64,000 nt of DNA from contig NZ_KE136366.1 of the NCBI RefSeq assembly GCF_000406965.1, positions 87,445 through 151,444 of the forward strand, written 5' to 3'. The first letter of the stretch is position 1. Each line of letters begins with the position of its first letter. Source of the stretch: Enterococcus avium ATCC 14025. GTDB lineage: Bacteria > Bacillota > Bacilli > Lactobacillales > Enterococcaceae. Under the pieces are notes generated by a model, which did no database searches, was not told where the DNA came from, and saw nothing but the letters and a program-made list of their open reading frames with translations. Shown piece after piece: positions 17,992 to 27,161 of this stretch. Position numbers and translations under genes: made by a program.

Positions 17992-18669
17992 ATGTTACGT
18001 ACACAATTTGAAGAAGAGCTGTTGAATCTTCACAATCAGTTTTATGAAATGGGCATGATGGTCTCAAGCGCTGTGCACAAATCAGTCCGTTCATATATTG
18101 ATCATGATAAGAAATTAGCACAAGAGGTTATTGATCATGACATTGAAATCAATGACATGGAAGTTCGTTTGGAGAAAAAAAGTTTCGAAATGATTGCCCT
18201 GCAGCAACCAGTTACGACTGACCTGCGTACGATCATTACAATCATGAAAGCCAGCTCTGACTTGGAACGTATGGGAGACCATGCGGTGTCAGTAGCAAAA
18301 TCAACAATTCGCCTAAAAGGCTTGCCGCGAATATTAGAAGTTGAAAAAGAAATTAATGAAATGTCTAATTACGTAAAAAAAATGGTAGACAATGTTTTAA
18401 TTGCGTACGTGAAGACAGATGAAAAAGATGCTCGTATGATCGCAAAAATGGATGAGCGGGTCAATGATTATTTCCAAAAAATCTATGATATGACGACCAA
18501 TACGATGGAAAAAGAATCTGATACCATTATCAGTGGAACGGATTATCTGCATGTTGCCGGCTACTTAGAACGTGTGGGAGATTATGTGACAAACATTTGT
18601 GAGTGGATCGTTTACTTAGCGACAGGAAAAATTACTGAACTGAACAGTAATCGTAACGAAACATTTTAA
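17992..18669 (+). CDS. phoU: PhoU, phosphate signalling and transport regulator
   Basis: Links PstSCAB activity to the Pho two-component system and restrains phosphate uptake. The 225-residue protein has two PhoU helical repeats, each with the metal-binding E/D-x3-D motif (SDLERMGDHA and YLERVGDYVTNI). The ATG at 17992 is preceded by AAGGAGG; an in-frame TTG at 17965 overlaps pstB. Last gene of the pst operon. No phoPR pair is in the window. Confidence 0.95.
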   Translation: MLRTQFEEELLNLHNQFYEMGMMVSSAVHKSVRSYIDHDKKLAQEVIDHDIEINDMEVRLEKKSFEMIALQQPVTTDLRTIITIMKASSDLERMGDHAVSVAKSTIRLKGLPRILEVEKEINEMSNYVKKMVDNVLIAYVKTDEKDARMIAKMDERVNDYFQKIYDMTTNTMEKESDTIISGTDYLHVAGYLERVGDYVTNICEWIVYLATGKITELNSNRNETF

Positions 18670-18674
18670 AGTAA

Positions 18675-18712
18675 GTGCCAGTTAGAGAATTTTCTAGCTG
18701 GTTTTTTTCATT
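18675..18712 (+). terminator. Terminator of the pst operon
   Basis: GCCAGTTAGA pairs with TCTAGCTGG across GAATTT and is followed by TTTTTTT. Confidence 0.85.
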
Positions 18713-18762
18713 TTAAATAGGAAGAAACACAATCTTCAAAAAGTCGGATAAAAAGATGGGTC

Positions 18763-18800
18763 TTTAGTCCTATGACAAATACCCAAAAACATTGCATAAT
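18763..18800 (+). promoter_or_regulatory. liaXYZ promoter with candidate LiaR box
   Basis: ATGACA (18772-18777), a 17-bp spacer and CATAAT (18795-18800) form a promoter with an extended -10 (TGCATAAT). The inverted repeat TTTAGTC-CTAT-GACAAAT (18763-18780) overlaps the -35 and resembles LiaR-type operators. The operator call is inference. Confidence 0.5.
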
Positions 18801-18850
18801 ATGAATGTAACCAAAAGTAATGTATTTGCTTTTTGAAGGAGGCAATTTCT

Positions 18851-20398
18851 ATGAATGAAAGACAACGAATTTTAGAATTAGTTAAAAAAGGTATTTTATC
18901 AACTGAAGAAGGTTTAGATTTATTAGAAAGCATGGCGAAGGCGAAGGATGAAGCGCAGATTAAACAAGCTGCGGATAAAGTGGATTCTTATCACCGCGAC
19001 CAAGCAACCAATTTAGTTGATGAGTGGGAAACAGGACAAGATACAGAAGAAGCTAAAGGTTCTGAAAAACAGGACTTGGAAGACCTTGAGGCTTACTTCG
19101 ATGATTTAGCGACAGAAGCGAATCAGATTTCTGCTCGAATTGATGAAATCAATCAAAAGAAAAATGAATTGAAAGCCGCGCTTCATGAAAAACAAGAAGT
19201 TTTGATGGAGTTGGACACGAAAGAAGAATTAGATACATTATCAGAAGAAGATGATGACATTCGTGAAGCAGTAGAAGATGAAATCGATGACTTGAAAGAA
19301 AAAATCGCTAAGTTAGAAGAAAAAGTTGCTGAAGAAGAAGAACTGAAAAATGTTCAAGACAACCAAAGTGAAAATCGCAAAGAACGTAATCGTACACGTT
19401 TTGATATTCCAGACGATTTGAAGGATCAAGCAAGCGAAACTTTCTCGCAAGTTGGTGAAAAATTGGGAGAAGCCGGCGTTCAATTGAGCCGCTTGATGAA
19501 AAAGACCTGGAAAACCGTTTCTGATACGGTAGAAGAAAATGTTGATTGGAAAGACTTCAACGTCAAAGTTCCTGGTTTAGTAACGTCTAAGTTTGAACAT
19601 CAATTCTTATATACTGATGTTGAACCAACCTTGATCGATATCAAATTAGCAAATGGTAAAGTTACCTTAAAAGCTTGGGATGATGCGGCTATTAAAGTAG
19701 ATGCCAAAATCAAACTTTATGGTAAAATGAATGAAGCAACGCCATTACAATCATTAATGGAACGCAGCCAGATCGAAGTGAATGATGAACATATCTCATT
19801 CCAAATCCCGAATAAACGTGTTCAAGCAGAATTAGTCTTCTACTTGCCAAGACGGACATACGATCACGTTGCAGTAAAATTACTAAATGGTGATTTGAAC
19901 GTTGAAGAGATGGATGCCAAGGATGTATATGCCAAATCAACTAACGGCAATATCACCTTCAAACATATTGATGCGACAATGCTTGAGATCCAAGGGGTCA
20001 ACGGCAACATTGAGATTCGTGAAGGCGCGATCCTAGATTCGATTATCGAAACCGTTAATGGAAATATCGTTACGAAAGCAGCGATTCAAAATTATGGCAT
20101 TTCGTTAGTCAATGGCGATGTGAAATTGACGGCTGGTCATGATAGCCTACAAAAAATCAAAGCCAGCTCAGTGAATGGTAATGTTAAAGTTTCTTTAGGA
20201 AAAACAATCGGCTTGGAAGGCTTGGCCAAGACAAGTTTAGGCAGTATCAATGATCGCTTATCAAACTATGAAGTGATCAGAGAGAAAAAAGAAAAGACCA
20301 ATCGTTTATTACAATTCCGTCGAGTTGCCGATGACATGGCGAAGATCGATGTTTCGACAACGACTGGTAGTATTTTCTTGAAAGATTTCGACAATTAG
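18851..20398 (+). CDS. liaX: LiaX-like envelope-stress protein
   Basis: In E. faecalis, LiaX senses daptomycin and antimicrobial peptides through its N-terminal domain, while the C-terminal domain restrains the response. This 515-residue protein has the same plan: an N-terminal SHOCT-like segment (NERQRILELVKKGILSTEEGLDLLE), acidic coiled coils (about 70-180), then a DUF4097 adhesin-like beta region with repeated VNGN or TNGN turns (about 250-510). No signal peptide is visible. The ATG at 18851 follows GGAGGC. It leads an operon with liaY and liaZ. Confidence 0.88.
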   Translation: MNERQRILELVKKGILSTEEGLDLLESMAKAKDEAQIKQAADKVDSYHRDQATNLVDEWETGQDTEEAKGSEKQDLEDLEAYFDDLATEANQISARIDEINQKKNELKAALHEKQEVLMELDTKEELDTLSEEDDDIREAVEDEIDDLKEKIAKLEEKVAEEEELKNVQDNQSENRKERNRTRFDIPDDLKDQASETFSQVGEKLGEAGVQLSRLMKKTWKTVSDTVEENVDWKDFNVKVPGLVTSKFEHQFLYTDVEPTLIDIKLANGKVTLKAWDDAAIKVDAKIKLYGKMNEATPLQSLMERSQIEVNDEHISFQIPNKRVQAELVFYLPRRTYDHVAVKLLNGDLNVEEMDAKDVYAKSTNGNITFKHIDATMLEIQGVNGNIEIREGAILDSIIETVNGNIVTKAAIQNYGISLVNGDVKLTAGHDSLQKIKASSVNGNVKVSLGKTIGLEGLAKTSLGSINDRLSNYEVIREKKEKTNRLLQFRRVADDMAKIDVSTTTGSIFLKDFDN

Positions 20399-20423
20399 GA
20401 AATAATAAGGAAGGAAGATTCAT

Positions 20424-20744
20424 ATGCAAAAGAGATTACAAAAGTCACGAACAAATGTGGTACTTACAGGTACCTTAGCCGGGATCGCCGAATACTTCGG
20501 GATCGATCCAACAATCGTGCGTGTGATTTATGTTTTCTTAAGTTTCGGCTTAATCGGCGCACCGGTTGTATTATATGTCTTGTTAGCATTGGTGATTCCC
20601 GCAGCTCCAAGAGGGGGACGGGATTCATATGGACACAATAATCCATACTATGGAAACAACGACTACAACAATTATGAGAAAAAAGCGTCACGCCAACGTA
20701 AGAAAGCGGACAAAATCGACGATGATGACTGGAGCGACTTTTAA
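20424..20744 (+). CDS. liaY: LiaY-like PspC-domain membrane protein
   Basis: A 106-residue protein with a PspC domain (about 1-60: TGTLAGIAEYFGIDPTIVRVIYVFLSF, then a membrane helix) and a hydrophilic tail rich in Asn, Tyr and Lys. In E. faecalis LiaY connects LiaX to remodelling of anionic lipid domains. It overlaps liaZ by one base, so translation is coupled. Confidence 0.87.
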   Translation: MQKRLQKSRTNVVLTGTLAGIAEYFGIDPTIVRVIYVFLSFGLIGAPVVLYVLLALVIPAAPRGGRDSYGHNNPYYGNNDYNNYEKKASRQRKKADKIDDDDWSDF

Positions 20745-21106
20745 TGACTTACCTACAGCGCTTAATAGCTAATGCACTGATCTTTATTTCACTGTCAGTG
20801 CTCTTTCCTGATCATGTATATGTGGAAAGTCTGATGATGGCTATTACTGCAAGCTTTGTCCTATCCATTTTAAATACCTTAGTGAAACCGATTCTGATTT
20901 TACTTTCACTACCGTTGAATATTATGACTTTGGGACTGTTTAGTTTTGTAATTAGCGCTGGTATGCTGCAATTGACTTCCAACTTATTAGGAAATTATCG
21001 TTTTGGCTTTTCCAGCTTTGCCATCTCAATTCTGGTGGCTGTCGTCATGGCGATTGTCAATGCGATCGTTTCAGATCATAATATCGATAAGTACACGGAT
21101 AGGTAA
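20744..21106 (+). CDS. liaZ: LiaZ-like phage-holin-family membrane protein
   Basis: A 120-residue integral membrane protein of the YvlD/DUF360 'phage holin family IV' type, with four predicted helices and the conserved segment LNTLVKPILILLSLPLN. Despite the name it is not part of a prophage; it is the third gene of the lia operon. The ATG at 20744 overlaps the liaY stop. Confidence 0.85.
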   Translation: MTYLQRLIANALIFISLSVLFPDHVYVESLMMAITASFVLSILNTLVKPILILLSLPLNIMTLGLFSFVISAGMLQLTSNLLGNYRFGFSSFAISILVAVVMAIVNAIVSDHNIDKYTDR

Positions 21107-21127
21107 TTTACCTATCCGTTTTTTGGA
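21094..21127 (+). terminator. Terminator of liaXYZ
   Basis: CGGATAGGTAA pairs with TTACCTATCCG and is followed by TTTTTT. The stem includes the liaZ stop. Confidence 0.9.
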
Positions 21128-21130
21128 AAA

Positions 21131-21178
21131 ATAATTCCTTAAAAGTGAGCTAGCTGTCAACCAATATGCTATTTTGCA
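21131..21178 (+). repeat. Partial copy of the intergenic repeat
   Basis: ATTCCTTAAAAGTGAGCTAG followed by CTGTCAACC and CTATTTTGCAG matches the junction and core of the repeat family at 11.4, 16.0, 17.0 and 59.6 kb, with substitutions. A single copy, not tandem. Confidence 0.55.
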
Positions 21179-21232
21179 GATAAGTATACTATAAAAAATC
21201 TGATTCTTTTAGGAGAACAGCACCTAAATCGT

Positions 21233-21266
21233 GGCTTTACAAAATATTTGTAAGGCCTTTTTTTAT
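21233..21266 (+). terminator. Second, gene-less terminator before hprK
   Basis: GGCTTTACAAA (21233-21243) pairs with TTTGTAAGGCC (21247-21257) and is followed by TTTTTTTATT. The lia operon already ends at 21127, so this may end a short RNA. Confidence 0.75.
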
Positions 21267-21349
21267 TCTTTCTTGGAAAGTTGTCTCTACCTAGTCACTC
21301 CATGGATAAAATGATAAAATAGAGCGGAAGTGTAGAAAAGAGGGATTAT

Positions 21350-22285
21350 ATGGCTGAAACAGTAAAAGTAAAAGAACTAGTTGATAAGCTTTCGTTGGAA
21401 GTAGTAACTGGAGATGAAGAAAGTCTTGAACGGGTCATCACCACTGGCGATATTTCACGTCCCGGGTTAGAATTGACCGGCTATTTTAATTATTATTCGC
21501 ATGATCGTTTACAACTTTTTGGAAATAAAGAAATTACCTTCGCAGAACGCATGATGCCAGAAGAACGATTGATGGTTCTACGTCGCATGTGCAGCGATGA
21601 TACACCTGCTTTCATTGTTTCTCGGGGGTTGACACCACCAAAAGAAATGATCGAAGCAGCTAGTGAACGGAATATTCCGGTACTGAGTTCTCCAATCTCA
21701 ACCTCACGTTTATTAGGGGAGATTTCAAGTTTTTTAAACGGCGGCTTAGCGCCTCGGACGAGTGTTCATGGGGTATTAGTCGACGTTTATGGATTAGGTG
21801 TGCTGATCCAAGGGGATAGCGGTATCGGTAAAAGTGAAACCGCATTGGAATTAGTTAAACGCGGCCATCGTCTGATCGCAGATGATCGTGTCGATGTCTA
21901 CCAGCAGGATGAACTGACATTAGTTGGTGAACCACCAAGAATTTTACAGCATTTAATCGAAATTCGTGGAATCGGAATTATCGATGTGATGAATCTATTT
22001 GGGGCTAGTGCTGTTCGGGGATCAATGCCTGTTCAATTAGCCGTTTACCTAGAAAGCTGGTCCAAAGATAAAAAATATGACCGCTTAGGCAGCGGCAACA
22101 CAGAAGTAGAAATCGCAGAAGTAAAAATTCCGCAAGTGAAGATCCCTGTGAAGACTGGCCGAAATGTCGCGATTATTATTGAAGTTGCGGCAATGAATTT
22201 CCGTGCGCGTACTATGGGCTACGATGCAACGAAGACCTTTGAAGATCGTTTGACCCAATTAATCGAAGAAAATTCTGGGCAGTAA
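21350..22285 (+). CDS. hprK: HPr kinase/phosphorylase
   Basis: Phosphorylates HPr at Ser46 when glycolytic intermediates are high, making the CcpA co-repressor; also dephosphorylates it. The 311-residue protein has the N-terminal DRTGG-like domain, Walker [10 protein letters not shown] (about 154-162) and the HprK signature near [15 protein letters not shown]. It is followed after one base by lgt, a conserved Firmicute pair, and acts with CcpA encoded at 29.4 kb. Confidence 0.96.
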   Translation: MAETVKVKELVDKLSLEVVTGDEESLERVITTGDISRPGLELTGYFNYYSHDRLQLFGNKEITFAERMMPEERLMVLRRMCSDDTPAFIVSRGLTPPKEMIEAASERNIPVLSSPISTSRLLGEISSFLNGGLAPRTSVHGVLVDVYGLGVLIQGDSGIGKSETALELVKRGHRLIADDRVDVYQQDELTLVGEPPRILQHLIEIRGIGIIDVMNLFGASAVRGSMPVQLAVYLESWSKDKKYDRLGSGNTEVEIAEVKIPQVKIPVKTGRNVAIIIEVAAMNFRARTMGYDATKTFEDRLTQLIEENSGQ

Positions 22286-22286
22286 G

Positions 22287-23117
22287 ATGGTTGCTCAAAT
22301 AAATCGTGTGGCCTTTGAATTGTTTGGTCTTCAAATTTATTGGTACGCGATCATCATCGTCTCTGGAATTGCACTTGCTCTATGGATGTCTAATCGTGAA
22401 GCAGTAAGAGTCGGGCTAAAGGAAGATGATATGACGAATTTTATTTTATGGGCACTGCCGATCGCGATTATCGGTGCTCGCTTGTATTACATCTTGTTTG
22501 ATTTAGAACCCTATCTTGCTGATCCAATCCAAATCTTCAATACACGAAGCGGTGGTCTAGCTATCTATGGTGGATTGATTGCAGCAGTCATCGTATTGAT
22601 TGTATATACTCGCCATAATTTTATTGATCCATGGCTGTTTTTAGATGTAGTTGCGCCAGGTGTAATGCTGGGGCAAGCGATGGGTCGTTGGGGGAATTTC
22701 ACGAATCATGAGGCTTATGGCGGAGAAACAACGCGTCAATTTTTAGAGAGTCTACATTTGCCGCAGTTTATTATTAACAATATGTATATTGACGGCGCTT
22801 TTCGTCAACCTACCTTTTTCTATGAATCAATGTGGAGCCTATTAGGACTTATCCTAATTTTGATTATTAGGAAAAAAGTCGCGGTTAAACGTGGAGAATT
22901 GTTCTTAGGCTATGTGACATGGTACAGCTTTGGTCGTTTCTTTGTCGAAGGAATGCGAACAGACAGTCTCTATTTCTTTGGGGGACTTCGCGTCTCTCAA
23001 GTATTATCACTCGTTCTTTTTGTTGGAGGAATCGCTCTATTATATTACCGACGAAAAAAACGAACAGACATCAAGTTATATGAACGTGATCAAGGAACTA
23101 ATCAAGCCTTGATATGA
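22287..23117 (+). CDS. lgt: Prolipoprotein diacylglyceryl transferase
   Basis: Transfers diacylglycerol to the lipobox cysteine of prolipoproteins such as PstS. The 276-residue integral membrane protein has about seven helices, the Lgt signature GRWGNFTNHEAYGG (about 133-146) and a basic cytoplasmic tail. Translation probably depends on hprK, whose stop lies one base upstream. Confidence 0.96.
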   Translation: MVAQINRVAFELFGLQIYWYAIIIVSGIALALWMSNREAVRVGLKEDDMTNFILWALPIAIIGARLYYILFDLEPYLADPIQIFNTRSGGLAIYGGLIAAVIVLIVYTRHNFIDPWLFLDVVAPGVMLGQAMGRWGNFTNHEAYGGETTRQFLESLHLPQFIINNMYIDGAFRQPTFFYESMWSLLGLILILIIRKKVAVKRGELFLGYVTWYSFGRFFVEGMRTDSLYFFGGLRVSQVLSLVLFVGGIALLYYRRKKRTDIKLYERDQGTNQALI

Positions 23118-23279
23118 GAACCTATTATCAGTTTATGCTATGATAGTAAAAAGAACTTTCTTACGAAATAAATTATTTACTATGTTATCAATTCGATGAA
23201 GTATTTAGAAAATTGTTATCTTGTTAGCTATCTTCTATTTACAATCGAATGCGCTATTATGAACTAGGAGGAAATTTCT

Positions 23280-24299
23280 TTGAAACAAAAAGTTGCAGTT
23301 TTAGGCCCAGGATCTTGGGGAACGGCGTTGGCACAAGTATTAGCCGAAAATGGACACGAAGTAAGACTTTGGGGGAACCATGCGGCACAGATTGATGAAA
23401 TCAATACTTACCATACGAATCGCCATTATTTACCGGATTTAAAAATTCCTGAAAGCATTAAAGGTGAGAAAAATCTTAAGGATGCTGTGAAGGACGCGGA
23501 TGCTGTTCTTTTCGTAGTTCCAACAAAAGCGATCCGTTCAGTCGCTCAGGAATTTGCTCAAGTGGCAAAGAACAAACCTGTGATTATTCATGCTAGTAAA
23601 GGGCTTGAACAAGACACGCATAAACGAATCTCTGAAGTTTTAATCGAGGAGATCCCAGAAGCGCATCGCCAAGGAGTCGTCGTTTTATCTGGACCAAGCC
23701 ATGCAGAAGAAGTAGCGGTTCACGATATCACTACCATCACTGCTGCCTGTAAAGACGAAAAATTAGCAGGGTATGTACAAAAGCTGTTCATGAACGAATA
23801 TCTTAGGATTTATACGAATCCAGATGTGATTGGTGTTGAAATGGGCGCGGCATTAAAGAATATCATTGCTTTGGGAGCCGGAGCTTTGGCGGGGCTTTCT
23901 TATGGGGATGATGCTAAAGCAGCGATTATGACTCGGGGATTAGCGGAAATCAGTCGTTTAGGCGTTAAAATGGGTGCGAATCCATTAACGTTCATCGGTT
24001 TGAGCGGTGTTGGTGATTTGATCGTAACCTGTACTTCCGTTCACTCACGTAACTGGCGCGCTGGGAATCTATTAGGAAAAGGCCATAAGCTAGATGAAGT
24101 TCTAGATAATATGGGCATGATCGTCGAAGGTGTTTCAACGACGAAAGCTGCTAAAGAGCTAGCTGATAGTATGGATGTCAGCATGCCGATTACAGAAACG
24201 ATTTATGATGTTTTATACAATGACAAAGACGTACGTCAGGCTTGTCGAGACTTGATGATGCGTGAAGGTACGTTTGAAAATGAATTTACTTTAGAATAG
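23280..24299 (+). CDS. gpsA: Glycerol-3-phosphate dehydrogenase [NAD(P)+]
   Basis: Makes sn-glycerol 3-phosphate for phospholipids and teichoic acids. The 339-residue protein has an N-terminal [10 protein letters not shown] dinucleotide-binding motif and C-terminal helical domain with the conserved K and GLSGVGDL. The start is TTG at 23280 after AGGAGG. An extended -10 (TGCTATGAT, about 23138-23146) lies in the 162-bp gap after lgt. Confidence 0.95.
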   Translation: MKQKVAVLGPGSWGTALAQVLAENGHEVRLWGNHAAQIDEINTYHTNRHYLPDLKIPESIKGEKNLKDAVKDADAVLFVVPTKAIRSVAQEFAQVAKNKPVIIHASKGLEQDTHKRISEVLIEEIPEAHRQGVVVLSGPSHAEEVAVHDITTITAACKDEKLAGYVQKLFMNEYLRIYTNPDVIGVEMGAALKNIIALGAGALAGLSYGDDAKAAIMTRGLAEISRLGVKMGANPLTFIGLSGVGDLIVTCTSVHSRNWRAGNLLGKGHKLDEVLDNMGMIVEGVSTTKAAKELADSMDVSMPITETIYDVLYNDKDVRQACRDLMMREGTFENEFTLE

Positions 24300-24318
24300 A
24301 AAGAGTGGGATAAGATTT

Positions 24319-25212
24319 ATGCGAGTAAAAAAAGCAGTTATTCCAGCCGCAGGGTTGGGAACAAGATTTTTGCCAGCTACAAAAGCAATGGCTAAAGAAA
24401 TGTTGCCTATCGTCGATAAACCAACAATTCAATTCATCGTTGAAGAAGCGCTGAAATCTGGGATTGAAGATATTTTGATCGTAACTGGCAAAGCAAAACG
24501 ACCAATTGAGGATCATTTTGATGCAAATATTGAATTAGAAATGAATTTACAGGAAAAAGGTAAAACCGATTTGTTGAAGTTGGTTGAAGAAACAACTGAT
24601 GTGAATCTGCACTTTATCCGTCAGTCACACCCTAAAGGACTAGGTCATGCAGTTTTACAGGCGCGGGCATTTGTCGGCAATGAACCATTTGTTGTCATGT
24701 TAGGTGATGATTTAATGGAAGATCGTGTGCCGTTGACGAAACAATTGATGAACGATTACGAACAAACGCACGCATCAACAATCGCAGTGATGCGCGTACC
24801 TGAAAAAGAAACGTCAAAATATGGAATTATTAATCCAGGCGAAGAAGTTTCTAAAGGATTATTCAATGTAAAAAACTTTGTAGAAAAACCAAAACCAGAA
24901 GAAGCACCAAGTAATCTGGCAATCATTGGCCGTTACTTGCTGACACCGGAAATTTTTGAAGTGTTGGCAGCGCAAAAGCCAGGCGCGGGTAATGAGATAC
25001 AATTAACAGATGCAATTGATACGTTGAATCGCACACAACGCGTATTTGCTCATGAGTTCAACGGAAAACGATTCGATGTTGGTGATAAATTTGGCTTCAT
25101 GACAACGAGTATTGAATACGGCTTGAAGCATCCTGAAATCAAGGACAAATTACATGATTACATCATCGCCCTAGGCAAAGAATTAAGCGGACAAAACAAA
25201 GTAAAAAAATAA
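24319..25212 (+). CDS. galU: UTP-glucose-1-phosphate uridylyltransferase
   Basis: Makes UDP-glucose for glycolipids, teichoic acid decoration and capsule. The 297-residue nucleotidyltransferase has the signature [20 protein letters not shown] (about 10-29), with [13 protein letters not shown] in the sugar-binding region. It lies 19 bp after gpsA, and the two are likely co-transcribed. Works with the phosphosugar mutase at 49.4 kb. Confidence 0.95.
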   Translation: MRVKKAVIPAAGLGTRFLPATKAMAKEMLPIVDKPTIQFIVEEALKSGIEDILIVTGKAKRPIEDHFDANIELEMNLQEKGKTDLLKLVEETTDVNLHFIRQSHPKGLGHAVLQARAFVGNEPFVVMLGDDLMEDRVPLTKQLMNDYEQTHASTIAVMRVPEKETSKYGIINPGEEVSKGLFNVKNFVEKPKPEEAPSNLAIIGRYLLTPEIFEVLAAQKPGAGNEIQLTDAIDTLNRTQRVFAHEFNGKRFDVGDKFGFMTTSIEYGLKHPEIKDKLHDYIIALGKELSGQNKVKK

Positions 25213-25216
25213 TTTC

Positions 25217-25250
25217 CTAAAGCGCAGTTTTGAAACTGCGCTTTTTATAT
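25217..25250 (+). terminator. Terminator of gpsA-galU
   Basis: AAAGCGCAGTTT pairs with AAACTGCGCTTT around TG and is followed by TTATATT. Confidence 0.85.
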
Positions 25251-25378
25251 TGATAGTTATTTAAAAAAATAAATTATTAGTTTTTTAAATGCCAATCATC
25301 ACTATTACTAATAGAAAAAATTAGTCTTTTTGTTATATAATGTCTCTTGAAAATAACTAAATACAAAGAGGAAAATGA

Positions 25379-25939
25379 ATGAAAAATTCCCGCTTAACGA
25401 GAGAAATCGTGATTGATTGCGCAATGAGCTTGGTTCATGAATCTGGCCTTCACGGCTTGAGACTAAATAAAATTGCTGAACATCTAGAGGTCAAGTCCCC
25501 TTCACTGTATACGCATACTGGGAGTATTACTGAATTGCGTCAAGCGGTGGTCAAAAGAGCAATGGAGGAATTTCGTGAGGAGTTAGTGGATTCCTTACTT
25601 GGCAGAGCAAATCTTTATGCATTTATCGAATTAGGTAAAACTTGGGCTGCTTATGCGAAAAAAAACAATGCTTTTTATATTGTTTTTTATGAAAAAGATT
25701 ACATAGACTTTTATGAAGAAAACATTTCTTTTTTCCTAAGAGCGGCATTTGAACGAATTTTTCTAGAATGCGACCTGACTGATCAAGAGGTTCTTCAAGT
25801 TGAACGTGTTTTAACGAATTATTTCCGCGGCCACGCAGATAGCTTCGCTGACAGCAGTTTTGATGAGTCGGATTTGATTAGTGATTTAGAGATTATTTAC
25901 AGTGGTATCCTGCAAAATTTTATGAAGGTATCTCAATGA
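25379..25939 (+). CDS. TetR-family transcriptional regulator
   Basis: The 186-residue protein has an N-terminal TetR helix-turn-helix (about 8-55: LTREIVIDCAMSLVHESGLHG through LEVKSPSLYTHTGSITELR) and a helical ligand domain of the WHG-like type. The target is unknown: neighbours are terminator-bounded, so it may regulate itself or a distant gene. The upstream 120 bp are AT-rich, with a TATAAT at about 25336. Confidence 0.85.
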   Translation: MKNSRLTREIVIDCAMSLVHESGLHGLRLNKIAEHLEVKSPSLYTHTGSITELRQAVVKRAMEEFREELVDSLLGRANLYAFIELGKTWAAYAKKNNAFYIVFYEKDYIDFYEENISFFLRAAFERIFLECDLTDQEVLQVERVLTNYFRGHADSFADSSFDESDLISDLEIIYSGILQNFMKVSQ

Positions 25940-25961
25940 ATTCGTTGAGATATTTTTTTTA
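25926..25961 (+). terminator. Terminator of the TetR gene
   Basis: GGTATCTCAA near the gene end pairs with TTGAGATATT and is followed by TTTTTTT. Confidence 0.8.
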
Positions 25962-26057
25962 TTAGAGTTTATTACAATTCTTTCTCTTTCATTAATTTCT
26001 TTGGGAATGGTATAATTTAAGTTAGCATAATGAGTGAAAAATGAGAGGAGCGATTGA

Positions 26058-26495
26058 ATGAGTTTAGGCGGTATTGCGGCAATTATTGCGGCACTCGCAT
26101 TTGTTGTGTTGGTCATCTTTTTAGTGCGTGTCTTGAGTCAGGTTTCAAAAACAGTTGAAAAGGTTGAGACAACAGTAACTGAGGCGAATACAACAATCGA
26201 TGTTCTTACAAAAGATGTTGATTTACTCATGCAGCAGGTGGAAGGATTACTAGTTAAAGGAAATCACTTGCTGAATGATATTAATGGGAAAGTAGAAACG
26301 ATTGATCCATTGTTTACGGCGGTGGCTGATTTGAGTCAGAGTGTTTCTGATTTAAATACGACGAGTCGAAATCTGGCTGGAAAAGTTGGCGGTGTCGGAA
26401 AGAATGCGGCAAAGGCGAGTGTCGCAGGAAAAGTTGGCGCGACAACGATGAGATTCTTTAGAGATCGTAAGACAACAACGAAAACGGAGGGATAA
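26058..26495 (+). CDS. DUF948 (YtxG-like) membrane protein
   Basis: A 145-residue protein with one N-terminal membrane helix (about 5-25) and a heptad-like helical domain (about 30-125) typical of DUF948. Homologues in Bacillus belong to the general stress regulon; the molecular role is unknown. A TATAAT is about 47 bp upstream, near 26010. It is 4 bp from the next gene, which is of the matching YtxH type. Confidence 0.85.
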   Translation: MSLGGIAAIIAALAFVVLVIFLVRVLSQVSKTVEKVETTVTEANTTIDVLTKDVDLLMQQVEGLLVKGNHLLNDINGKVETIDPLFTAVADLSQSVSDLNTTSRNLAGKVGGVGKNAAKASVAGKVGATTMRFFRDRKTTTKTEG

Positions 26496-26499
26496 CAAC

Positions 26500-27066
26500 A
26501 TGACTAAACGTGGAAGATTTTTTGCAGGAGCCTTAATTGGTGGAACGGCAGCAGCTGTAGTAGCATTGCTATTAGCACCAAAATCGGGCAAAGAGATGCG
26601 TGAAGATTTAGCGAAGAAGACAGATGAGTGGTTAGACTTAGCTTCAGATTATACCGATGATTTTGTATCAAAAACCAGTGAAGTGGGATCTATTGTAAAA
26701 GAACGTGCTTCTGATTTGGGCGATCAAGCCAATGACTTAGCTTCAAACGTGAAGAGTAAAGTAAGTGATTCGATGGATGACATGGATGATATTACTTCTG
26801 ATACGTTAGAAGATTTGAAACGCCAAAGCTCTGATTTATCTGATCGTTTCCGTAAAGCAGCCGGCGATGCCAAAGATGTTGCAGAAGATGCTTCAGAGGA
26901 TATCGTGATCGATGTTAAGGAGACAAAAGAAGAGGCGAAGGAAACCGTTACTGAAGGCGCCGATGAGTTAGCAGATAAAGCCAAAGAAGTAAATGAAGAA
27001 AAACCGGCTTTCGAGGAAGTCAAAGAAGAATTAAAAGAAGAAGTCGAAAAAAATAATCCAGAATAA
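26500..27066 (+). CDS. YtxH-domain stress protein
   Basis: A 188-residue protein with an N-terminal glycine-rich membrane anchor (AGALIGGTAAAVVALLLAPKSGKEMREDL, read as about 8-36, split here by function: glycine zipper then basic stop) and a long, acidic, helical tail rich in Asp, Ser, Lys and Glu (about 40-188). This is the YtxH/GvpP-like plan. It pairs with the DUF948 gene upstream. The tail's low complexity makes distant similarity unreliable. Confidence 0.82.
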   Translation: MTKRGRFFAGALIGGTAAAVVALLLAPKSGKEMREDLAKKTDEWLDLASDYTDDFVSKTSEVGSIVKERASDLGDQANDLASNVKSKVSDSMDDMDDITSDTLEDLKRQSSDLSDRFRKAAGDAKDVAEDASEDIVIDVKETKEEAKETVTEGADELADKAKEVNEEKPAFEEVKEELKEEVEKNNPE

Positions 27067-27067
27067 A

Positions 27068-27103
27068 AAATCTAGTCCTCAGCTTTGAGGGCTATTTTTT
27101 ATG
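27068..27103 (+). terminator. Terminator of the DUF948-YtxH unit
   Basis: TAGTCCTCA pairs with TGAGGGCTA around GCTT and is followed by TTTTTT. Confidence 0.85.
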
Positions 27104-27161
27104 CGGAAAGTATAAAAGTTTCTCATGAATAAATCGCTTTACAGCAGGAGTATCCATGTCC

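Noticed and set aside
20744-21106. Prophage holin
   Set aside because: The 'phage holin family' label is historical; context is the lia operon and no phage genes adjoin.
26724-27023. Open frame of 99 codons on the minus strand
   Set aside because: It is the shadow of the acidic, Ser/Asp-rich YtxH-type gene on the plus strand; low-complexity codons keep the opposite frame open.
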